From: Phycisphaerae bacterium | GTDB taxonomy: Bacteria; Planctomycetota; Phycisphaerae; UBA1845; Fen-1342 | DNA length: 9,587 bases | Direction of reading: 5' to 3' | Assembly (NCBI GenBank): GCA_020058145.1 | Contig: JAGVEP010000066.1 | Span: 1 to 9,587 of the forward strand | In this document: piece by piece, positions 1 to 6,089 of the stretch | Layout of the letters: every line of letters begins with the position of its first letter | Numbering within the stretch: position 1 is the first letter of the stretch | Notes under the pieces: generated by a model | The model's input: the letters and a program-made list of their open reading frames with translations, nothing else | Database searches by the model: none | What the model was told of the DNA's origin: nothing | Position numbers and translations under genes: made by a program

Positions 1-1771
1 CGCGGTCGCGCGTCTGCTCGACTTCGACGAGCCGGACGCCCGGAATCGCCCGCAGCACCGCACGCGGCGGGTCGTACACGTCGTTGTGCCGCCCCAGGTA
101 GCACGCATCGTGGTACACGAGCCGCGCGTCGACGCGCTGCTGGGGCCTCAGCCGGCCTGCGCGGACGAGTTCGGCGAGCAACTGGCTGTGGTGAACGACC
201 TCGTACTGCCCGCCGAAGTCGGGATACTCGTGTTTGAGCGTATTGAAGCAGTGCGGGCAGGTGGTGACGATCTTTTTGACCTTGTAGTTGTTCAGCACCT
301 CGATGTTCTGCCGGGCCAGCATCTGGAACAGGAACTCGTTGCCCGCGCGGCGAGCCGGATCGCCGTTGCAGCGTTCCTCGGCGCCGAGGATCGCGAAGCT
401 CACCCCGGCAGTCTTGAGCAACTGGGCAAAGGCGCGGGCGATCTTCCGCGAACGATCGTCAAACGAGGCTGCGCAGCCCACCCAGTAGAGGTATTCGACG
501 TCGGATTTCTCAGCCATCAGTGGCACGTCGAGCCCCTGGGCCCACTCGGCCCGCTGGTCGTTGGGGAAGCTGTACGGATTGCCGGCGTTTTCCAGGCCCT
601 GGAACATGGTCTGAAGCTGCGCGGGGAACTCGCCGCGCTCCATGACGAGGTTGCGGCGCAGCTCGACGATCTTGTCGATGTAGGTGATGAAGACGGGGCA
701 CTCGGTCTCGCACGCGCTGCACGTCGTGCAGGCCCAGAGGACTTCGGGTTTGATTACGGCGGGGGTGAGCAGGTGCCTGTCTTCACCGTCCTCTGTTGGT
801 CCGCCCCGGCCGGCCACCAGCGTGTCCGCGTTTTCATACATGTAGTCGCGCAGGTCGGTGCTCACGTGCTTCGGCGACAGTAGCTTGCCAGTGCTGGTCG
901 CCGGGCAGTGCTCGGAGCAACGCCCGCACTCGGTGCAGGTATAGAAGTCGAGCGCTTCTTTCCAACTGAAGTCGGCGATGCGTTTGACGCCGAGCGTTTC
1001 CTCGCGTTCGAGGCGGCCCTCGATGTCGGCGATGGGCGTCAGGCGGCCGGGCGGCCGGAGGCTGCGGGCGAAGACGTTCGGCACGACCGTCAGCACGTGG
1101 AAGTGCTTTCCGTAGGGCAGCAGATTCAGGAAGATCAGCACGAGCGACGAATGCAGCCAGAAGCCGAGCCCGCCCAGAAACTCGCTGTCACCGACGAGCC
1201 GCGCAACGAGCGAACCGAACGGCATGACCGCGACGAACTGCCCGCCGTGGTAGGTGTTGATCTCAACGCCCTCGTAGACCAGGTCGGCGAGCATCATGGT
1301 GAAGATGATGCCGAGGATGAGCAGCCCCTCGGCGTTGAGCGTGAGTCGTTTGAGCCGCGCGATGGCGCGGTAGTAGAAGAAGATGACGACGCCGATGAGG
1401 ACGAGCACGGTGAAGATGTCGCGCAGGAAGGCGTAGAGCATGCCCAGCGGCTGGTCGGTGCCGAAGACCCACAAGTCATAGGCCGGATCGCCGTGGCTGA
1501 CGTAGCCGCGGGTCCAGAGCATGATTGAGTTGAGCAGCAGGACGAGGAAGCCGAAGAACACGACGATGTGCGCCCAGCCGGAACCGGGGTAGCGCGGCAT
1601 GCGTTTCTGGGCACAGACGAACTCCAGCACCGCTCCGATGCGCCGGCCGAGCTGGTCGCAGCGGTTTTCGGGCCGTTTGGCGACCAGCAGCAGCCGCCAG
1701 CGGCGATAGGCGGAATACGCGAAAGTGGCCAGGTTCCCCACGAGCAGGATCGTCATCGCGAGCGGGCTCAT
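1..1771 (-). CDS. Membrane cytochrome b / iron-sulfur CCG-domain oxidoreductase, ETF:(methyl)menaquinone oxidoreductase or HdrD-like (partial, C-terminus missing)
   Basis: The frame opens at an ATG at 1771 and stays open for 590 codons to the left edge, so the C-terminus is missing. Residues 1-230 are a NarI-like membrane part: hydrophobic stretches near 4-22, 66-86, 110-134, 148-166 and 199-219, with candidate heme-ligand histidines H68, H207, H223 and H225. Two 4Fe-4S motifs follow: C279, C282, C285, C289 and C348, C351, C354, C358. A CCG (DUF224) domain has C433, C468-N469 and C505-x2-C508; a second begins around C557 (HDACYLGRHNDVYDPP) and is cut off. Members of this family move electrons between a soluble donor and membrane quinone. 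One branch, EMO, accepts electrons from ETF; others are HdrD-like. The EMO reading is inference supported by domain order and by an acyl-CoA dehydrogenase 5.4 kb away. A GAGAG six bases before the ATG is a modest ribosome site. No partner gene is visible upstream. Confidence 0.9.
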   Translation of the reverse strand, partial: MSPLAMTILLVGNLATFAYSAYRRWRLLLVAKRPENRCDQLGRRIGAVLEFVCAQKRMPRYPGSGWAHIVVFFGFLVLLLNSIMLWTRGYVSHGDPAYDLWVFGTDQPLGMLYAFLRDIFTVLVLIGVVIFFYYRAIARLKRLTLNAEGLLILGIIFTMMLADLVYEGVEINTYHGGQFVAVMPFGSLVARLVGDSEFLGGLGFWLHSSLVLIFLNLLPYGKHFHVLTVVPNVFARSLRPPGRLTPIADIEGRLEREETLGVKRIADFSWKEALDFYTCTECGRCSEHCPATSTGKLLSPKHVSTDLRDYMYENADTLVAGRGGPTEDGEDRHLLTPAVIKPEVLWACTTCSACETECPVFITYIDKIVELRRNLVMERGEFPAQLQTMFQGLENAGNPYSFPNDQRAEWAQGLDVPLMAEKSDVEYLYWVGCAASFDDRSRKIARAFAQLLKTAGVSFAILGAEERCNGDPARRAGNEFLFQMLARQNIEVLNNYKVKKIVTTCPHCFNTLKHEYPDFGGQYEVVHHSQLLAELVRAGRLRPQQRVDARLVYHDACYLGRHNDVYDPPRAVLRAIPGVRLVEVEQTRDR

Positions 1772-1785
1772 TGTTGTCTCTCACC

Positions 1786-1894
1786 GTAGCGGCCGGGCTC
1801 TGTACCGGCCGTGTAGCGTCGGACCTCCGTGTCCGACGGCGGCGCGGGCGAGACGCCCACGCCACCCTGTAGCGGCCGGGCTCTGTACCGGCCG
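1786..1894. repeat. Cluster of REP-like hairpin units with variable arms
   Basis: Two identical 26-base copies lie at 1786-1811 and 1869-1894. Each is GTAGC followed by a hairpin with arms GGCCGG/CCGGCC around a CTCTGT-centred loop. Between them at 1813-1836 is a unit of the same layout, GTAGC then arms GTCGGAC/GTCCGAC around CTCCGT. At about 1838-1866, in the opposite orientation, is a GTGGC-tagged hairpin with arms GTGGGCG/CGCCCGC around TCT. A further bare GTAGCGG occurs at 1903-1909. The layout resembles dispersed REP-type intergenic repeats. No transposase is nearby, so the agent that spreads them, if any, is not visible. Loops and tags are conserved while the arms change on both sides together. 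Confidence 0.8.
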
Positions 1895-1899
1895 CGGCG

Positions 1900-1905
1900 A
1901 TTGTA
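1900..1905 (-). promoter_or_regulatory. Possible -10 element (TACAAT) for the minus-strand iron-sulfur gene
   Basis: Read on the minus strand, TACAAT matches the sigma-70 -10 consensus at five of six positions and lies about 130 bases upstream of the ATG at 1771. No good -35 hexamer sits 16-18 bases further upstream. A transcript from here would carry all the hairpin repeats in its leader. The match overlaps a GTAGC tag of the repeat family, so it may be coincidental. Confidence 0.2.
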
Positions 1906-2237
1906 GCGGATCGGGTCAGGGGTATGCGAGCACGCGGTTTTGCGAAGCCGCGGGAGCGCTTTTTCGACAAGTTTAGCGCTTGTGCGCCAATTTCTACACC
2001 GAATGCGCGGTATGATAAACTGCACGGCAGGAATGCCGGGCGGTACTGCGGAGGCGAAGCTGACGCGCCGGCCGAGGACCATGTCGAAGTGGCCACGCGG
2101 CCACGGGCCTGTGATCAGACGGCTTCGACCTGCGGGCCGAGACGGGTTGTGCTATGCCACGTTTTGGGTTGCGGGCAGCAACTATTCTTCTCGGGACCGG
2201 TGGTAGCCGGCCCAACCTTGGCCCAGAGGAATGAAAA

Positions 2238-2243
2238 GGGAGG
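2238..2243 (+). promoter_or_regulatory. Ribosome binding site deciding the start of the RCC1-like gene
   Basis: GGGAGG lies eight bases before the ATG at 2252. The in-frame ATG at 2231 lies upstream of this site and has only a GAGGA directly touching it, which is too close to work. The site therefore favours 2252, which also gives a compact signal peptide. Confidence 0.75.
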
Positions 2244-2251
2244 TACGGCTC

Positions 2252-4180
2252 ATGCGGCGCGGAAATGGAATGCACCTGCTAGTCGGCGGGATTTTTGCCT
2301 TCACCACGTTGGTGATGGGAGCGGTGCAGGCACAAGATGGCTCAATCATCGCGTGGGGAAACAACACCGACGGTCAATGCAATGTCCCGACGATTCCCGC
2401 GGCCGGCTGCGTCGGCGTGGCGATAAGCGCGGGCGAGTTTCATAGCCTCGCGATCCAGCCCGATGGTTCTATTATCGCCTGGGGCCGGAATTCCTATGGC
2501 CAATGCAATGTGCCGGCGCCCAACAGTGGCTTCGTGGCCATCGCCGGGGGCAGTAACCACAGTCTGGGCCTCAAGGCTGACGGTTCCGTCGTGGCCTGGG
2601 GGAGAAACTCCTCCGGGCAATGCGACATCCCGGCTCCCAATAGCGGTTTTGTCGCCATCGCCGGAGGTGCGTACCACAGTCTCGGGCTGAAGGCCGACGG
2701 CTCGATAGTGGCTTGGGGGCGAAACAGTTCTGGGCAATGCGATGTCCCCGCCCCGAACACCGGCTTTGTCGCAATCGCCGCTGGGTTTTTCTACAGTCTC
2801 GGGTTGAAGGCAGACGGCTCAGTCGTTGGCTGGGGAGCCAACGGTTACGGACAATGCGACACCCCGCCCCCAAACACCGACTTCACGGCCGTGGCGTCCG
2901 GCGGGGACCACAGCCTGGGCCTGAAGAGTGACGGCTCGATCGTCGGCTGGGGACGGAATCACTACGGGCAATGCGACGTTCCCGCGCCCAACAGCGGCTT
3001 CGTGGCCGTTGCGGCCGGCTCAGCGCACAGCCTGGGGCTGAAGGATGACGCCTCGATCGTGGCGTGGGGGTACAATAGTTACGGTCAGTCCGACTCTCCA
3101 ACCGCCGTCGATTTCGTCGCCGTCGATGGTGGCGGAGAACACTCGCTTGCGCTACGCTCCGACGGCAAGATCGTGGCGTGGGGGTCCAATGGCAACGGGG
3201 AGTCCAACGCACCGGCGCTGCACCCCAACCTCATCACTGTCGCGGCGGGCGCGTTTCACAGCCTGGTCGTAAATGCCGACGGCGCCGTCCTAGCGTGGGG
3301 AGACTCAGGCTTTGGGCAAACCAACGTCCCATCAATCAACCTCGACTTCACCAGCGCCGCCGGCGGCTGGGACCATAGCCTGGGCGTTAAGGCGGACGGC
3401 TCAATTGTCGCGTGGGGTAACAATGACTTGGGACAGTGCACCGTTCCAACCCCAAACGGCGGCTTTACTGCCAGCGCCGCGGGCGCGCGCTTCAGCTTGG
3501 GCCTAAAAGACACCAGTTCCGTGCTGGCCTGGGGCGACAACACGCTTGGCCAATGCGATGTCCCCGGACCCAACGTCGACTTTGTAGCTGTCGCGGCCGG
3601 GCACGCCCACAGCCTCGGACTGAAGGCCGGTGGTTCGATTGCGCCTTGGGGAAGCAACTTCTACGGTCAGTGTGACATTCCCGCGCCAAATAGCGATTTC
3701 GTGGCCATTGCCGCGGGTCACTCGCACAACCTGGCGCTGAAGACCGACGGTTCTATCGTGGCCTGGGGCGCCAACAACACGGGGCAGTGCGACATCCCGG
3801 CGCCCAATGGCGGCTTTGTCGCCATCGCCGCCGGCGCAGGCCACAGTCTGGGCGTGCGGGCGAGCGGGTCCATCGTGGCGTGGGGATATAACGCGTTCGG
3901 GCAATGCGATGTACCAGCGCCCAACAGCGGTTTCGTGGCGGCTGCGGGTGGTTACGGTCATTCCCTGGGATTGAAAGCCGCTTATGGGAACATGAACTGT
4001 GACTTCGTCGTTGATTTCGATGACATCGCTCCGTTCGTGTCCGCGATCGGCGCCGACGCGCTCGCTTGGAACCTCGCGCACCCCGGTTGCCACTGGCTCA
4101 ATGGCGACTGTAACGGCGACGGACAAGTGAATTTTGACGACATCGACTCGTTCGTCGAGTTGTTAAATAGTGGTGAGTAA
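2252..4180 (+). CDS. Exported RCC1-like 14-repeat protein with C-terminal dockerin-like domain
   Basis: A 642-residue protein. Residues 1-28 are a signal peptide: MRRGNGMH, a hydrophobic core, then AVQA before QDGS. Residues 29-576 are 14 tandem units, nearly all 39 residues, with the pattern DGSIVAWG, GQC, PAPN, FVAIAAG, HSLGLK; this is the RCC1 beta-propeller style seen in many secreted planctomycete proteins. Residues 577-642 carry two EF-hand-like dockerin loops: a degenerate one (NMNCDFVVDFDD, lacking the usual Asp-1 and Gly-6) and a canonical one (DCNGDGQVNFDD). No catalytic motif is visible, so a binding or scaffold role outside the cytoplasm is inferred. Eleven units carry Cys in GQC; units 7-9 do not. 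The beta-helix gene follows after 41 bases and shares the dockerin tail, suggesting co-transcription and a common destination. Nothing indicates a nuclear-RCC1 exchange-factor role. Confidence 0.9.
   Translation: MRRGNGMHLLVGGIFAFTTLVMGAVQAQDGSIIAWGNNTDGQCNVPTIPAAGCVGVAISAGEFHSLAIQPDGSIIAWGRNSYGQCNVPAPNSGFVAIAGGSNHSLGLKADGSVVAWGRNSSGQCDIPAPNSGFVAIAGGAYHSLGLKADGSIVAWGRNSSGQCDVPAPNTGFVAIAAGFFYSLGLKADGSVVGWGANGYGQCDTPPPNTDFTAVASGGDHSLGLKSDGSIVGWGRNHYGQCDVPAPNSGFVAVAAGSAHSLGLKDDASIVAWGYNSYGQSDSPTAVDFVAVDGGGEHSLALRSDGKIVAWGSNGNGESNAPALHPNLITVAAGAFHSLVVNADGAVLAWGDSGFGQTNVPSINLDFTSAAGGWDHSLGVKADGSIVAWGNNDLGQCTVPTPNGGFTASAAGARFSLGLKDTSSVLAWGDNTLGQCDVPGPNVDFVAVAAGHAHSLGLKAGGSIAPWGSNFYGQCDIPAPNSDFVAIAAGHSHNLALKTDGSIVAWGANNTGQCDIPAPNGGFVAIAAGAGHSLGVRASGSIVAWGYNAFGQCDVPAPNSGFVAAAGGYGHSLGLKAAYGNMNCDFVVDFDDIAPFVSAIGADALAWNLAHPGCHWLNGDCNGDGQVNFDDIDSFVELLNSGE
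2336..3979 (+). repeat. In-gene tandem array of 14 RCC1-like units, 117-base period
   Basis: Units begin at 2336, 2462, 2579, 2696, 2813, 2930, 3047, 3161, 3278, 3395, 3512, 3629, 3746 and 3863. Unit 1 is 42 residues, unit 7 is 38 and the remaining twelve are exactly 39. Aligned units keep the Trp-Gly, Gly-Gln and His-Ser-Leu positions almost throughout. At the DNA level they differ at many silent positions, so the array is not a fresh slippage product. Confidence 0.92.
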
Positions 4181-4207
4181 TGACTTTCGGTATTCCGGAA
4201 AACCTCT

Positions 4208-4215
4208 GAAAGGGG
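4208..4215 (+). promoter_or_regulatory. Ribosome binding site of the beta-helix gene
   Basis: GAAAGGGG ends six bases before the ATG at 4222, inside the 41-base gap after the RCC1-like gene. A small bulged hairpin (TTTC-GG, loop TATT, CC-GGAAA) lies just upstream, but no T-run follows, so it does not look like a terminator between the two genes. Confidence 0.65.
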
Positions 4216-4221
4216 TAAAGC

Positions 4222-6075
4222 ATGCTTCGGCATGGACTATCGGCTGGAAGCGTTATTGTACTGCTTGCAACCTCGGCGGCCACCGGCGTCATCTATGTCG
4301 ATGATGATGCGCCGCCGGGCGGCGATGGAAACAGTTGGACCACGGCGTTTACGTTTTTGCGCGACGCACTCGGCGTGGCGCAGAGCGGCGATGAGATGCA
4401 CCTCGCGGGCGGGACGTATTACCCCGATCGCGACGCCGCCCATCCCGTGGGAACGGCCGATCGCTATGTCAGCTTCAACCTGGTCAGTGGCGTGGCGCTC
4501 TACGGCGGCTACGCGGGGCTGAACCTGCCCAGTGATCCGGACCAGCGAGACTTGGAACTCTATCCCACGACGCTGAGCGGCAACATCGGTTCGCCGACCA
4601 ACTTGTTCGACAATAGTTATCACGTGGTCTGGGCGGTCGGCACTGGCGCCGGCACTCTGCTGGACGGCCTGACGATTACCGCCGGGAACGGCTATGGCTT
4701 GCATGGTCCGACGCCGTTAGGCGGTCTGGGGTTGTACCTGTCCGAAGCTGAGCTGACCCTGCGGGCGTGCTCCATCCTAGACAACGTCGGCGCGTATGAT
4801 GAGTTTGGCTACTTCTACCACGCGGTCAATGGGGCTGGAATTTACGCCAGTCAGTCGGAATTGAACCTGATCGCGTGCCGCATCGCCGGGAACTGGGCGG
4901 GGGTCGGGTACGGTGGATTGCGTAACGATGGTAGCCCTGGCGGGGACGGGGGCGCGATCTACGCGACCGACAGTAGCCTGATTCGCACCGTTTCGACTGC
5001 ATTCGTCGATAACCGTAGTGGGCATGGCGGCCATGGCAATATGATCGATGCTGGCGGTCCAGGCGGAAACGGCGGCGCGGTGTTCATCGCAAACTCGTCC
5101 CGACTGGAGGCTGTCGATTGCCTGTTTGGCGGGAACCAGTCCGGCGATGGCGGTGACGGTGGAACAGGCGGCTACGGCGGACCGGGTGGTCCTGGCGGTA
5201 ATGGCGGTGACATCTTTGTCGACGGATTTTCCAGCCTTAGTGCGACCAACTGCCTGATGACAGGCGCGCATGCCGGACGCGGAGGCCATGGCTATGGTGG
5301 CGGCCACGGTGGCGACGGCGGCTCCGTGTATACCGACTCGGCCAACGTGCAGCTCATTGCCTGCACGATGACCGGCAATTCCGCCGGCGACGGCGGGACC
5401 GGTGCTCACGGGAACGGCCCACTCGGCCACGGCGGAGGCCTATACTGCAACAACGCCGTGCCAGTGGTCACGAACAGCATCCTCTGGCTGGTTACGCCCG
5501 AAGCCGTCGCCGGCCAGGCGGACATTACGTACAGCGACGTGCAGGGCGGCTGGACCGGCACCGGCAATATCTCCGGCGATCCACTATTCGTCGATGCAGA
5601 TGGACCGGACAACGACCCCAACACGTGGGCGGATAACGATTACCGTTTGTTGCCCGGCTCGCCGTGCATTGATGCTGGCGAAAACCTGAGTCCGCCGCGC
5701 GATGTCTACGATTTGGACGGCGACGGCTGCGTCACGGAGCCGCTGCCGGTCGATTTGGACGGTCATGCGCGGTACGTCGATGACCCGAACACGCCGGACA
5801 CGGGCAATGGTGGCTCGCCACTCGTCGATATGGGTGCTTACGAATTTCCCGACCTGGCAGCGCCGCCAACCATTGCCCCCTGCGCCGGCGATACCAACTG
5901 CGATGGCCTCGTCAACTTCGACGACATCAATCCGTTCGTACTGGCGCTGTCGGAGCCGGCGGAATACCAACAGCAATATCCCGCGTGCTTTCTGCTGGCC
6001 GCAGACGCCGACAACGACGGCTCGGTCGATTTCGACGATATCGATTCATTTGTGGCGCTGCTGAGCGCGAACTAA
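4222..6075 (+). CDS. Exported parallel beta-helix protein (choice-of-anchor Q type) with glycine-rich inserts and dockerin-like tail
   Basis: A 617-residue protein. Residues 1-22 are a signal peptide ending near SAATG. From residue 25, YVDDDAPPGGDGNSW and the following lead-in to LRDAL are the usual opening of secreted right-handed beta-helix (pectin-lyase fold) proteins. Rungs such as RACSILDN, IACRIAGN, VDCLFGGN and IACTMTGN follow one another, and from about residue 230 to 408 each is followed by a glycine-rich segment. NSILW (from 418), ADNDYRLLPGSPCIDAG (470-486) and VDMGAYEF (to 542) are hallmarks of the choice-of-anchor Q group. Residues 557-617 hold two dockerin-like loops, DTNCDGLVNFDD and DADNDGSVDFDD, both with good calcium-ligand positions. 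No polysaccharide lyase or hydrolase active-site pattern was recognised, so adhesion, matrix or carbohydrate binding is more likely than catalysis. It is probably co-transcribed with the RCC1-like gene. Confidence 0.88.
   Translation: MLRHGLSAGSVIVLLATSAATGVIYVDDDAPPGGDGNSWTTAFTFLRDALGVAQSGDEMHLAGGTYYPDRDAAHPVGTADRYVSFNLVSGVALYGGYAGLNLPSDPDQRDLELYPTTLSGNIGSPTNLFDNSYHVVWAVGTGAGTLLDGLTITAGNGYGLHGPTPLGGLGLYLSEAELTLRACSILDNVGAYDEFGYFYHAVNGAGIYASQSELNLIACRIAGNWAGVGYGGLRNDGSPGGDGGAIYATDSSLIRTVSTAFVDNRSGHGGHGNMIDAGGPGGNGGAVFIANSSRLEAVDCLFGGNQSGDGGDGGTGGYGGPGGPGGNGGDIFVDGFSSLSATNCLMTGAHAGRGGHGYGGGHGGDGGSVYTDSANVQLIACTMTGNSAGDGGTGAHGNGPLGHGGGLYCNNAVPVVTNSILWLVTPEAVAGQADITYSDVQGGWTGTGNISGDPLFVDADGPDNDPNTWADNDYRLLPGSPCIDAGENLSPPRDVYDLDGDGCVTEPLPVDLDGHARYVDDPNTPDTGNGGSPLVDMGAYEFPDLAAPPTIAPCAGDTNCDGLVNFDDINPFVLALSEPAEYQQQYPACFLLAADADNDGSVDFDDIDSFVALLSAN
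4909..5445 (+). repeat. Glycine-rich (PGRS-like) segments between beta-helix rungs
   Basis: Five glycine-dense segments alternate with beta-helix rungs at about 4909-4959, 5020-5082, 5143-5214, 5275-5328 and 5389-5445. They are built from short GG-x-GG-x units such as GDGGDGGTGGYGGPGGPGG and GRGGHGYGGGHGGDGG. The spacing follows the rung length, so the inserts sit at about the same corner of successive coils. Confidence 0.75.
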
Positions 6076-6089
6076 CGAGACTTCATTGG

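Larger units (their letters stand above)
1895..2251 (+). other. Gene-free stretch: probable structured leader of the RCC1-like gene
   Basis: I see no convincing gene here. Perfect or near-perfect hairpins occur at 1933-1952 (8-bp stem with one G-T pair, loop TGCG, then five T at 1960-1964), 2089-2104 (GTGGCC/GGCCAC, loop ACGC), 2168-2182 (GTTGC/GCAAC) and 2193-2213 (GGG-CCGG/CCGG-CCC with a one-base bulge). AGCGCT occurs at both 1955-1960 and 1975-1980. TATGAT at 2011-2016 could be a -10 element but has no good -35. No known riboswitch class was recognised. Small open frames in this stretch lack ribosome sites and recognisable protein character. Confidence 0.45.

Noticed and set aside
86..1528. 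Long plus-strand open frames (265 and 206 residues) across the left region
   Set aside because: They are antisense to the iron-sulfur protein, whose motifs are unmistakable; their composition is that of mirrored GC-rich codons and they show no domain.
1933..1964. Hairpin GCGGTTTTGCGAAGCCGC followed by TTTTT as an intrinsic terminator
   Set aside because: The T-run begins eight bases after the stem and no plus-strand gene lies upstream for it to terminate.
2231..2251. Seven-residue upstream extension of the RCC1-like protein
   Set aside because: The Shine-Dalgarno site lies inside this extension and fits the ATG at 2252; the extension makes the signal peptide less typical.
1924..2445. Plus-strand 173-residue frame overlapping the start of the RCC1-like gene
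   Set aside because: It has no ribosome site or recognisable character, overlaps the signal peptide and first repeat out of frame, and covers the hairpins.
2336..3979. CRISPR-like or satellite DNA reading of the 117-base periodicity
   Set aside because: The period is a whole number of codons, stays in frame throughout and is conserved at protein rather than DNA level, so it is a protein repeat.
4777..5430. 217-residue minus-strand frame rich in Ala, Thr and Val
   Set aside because: It is the complement of the glycine-rich beta-helix segment; Gly codons read backwards give Ala, Thr and Pro.
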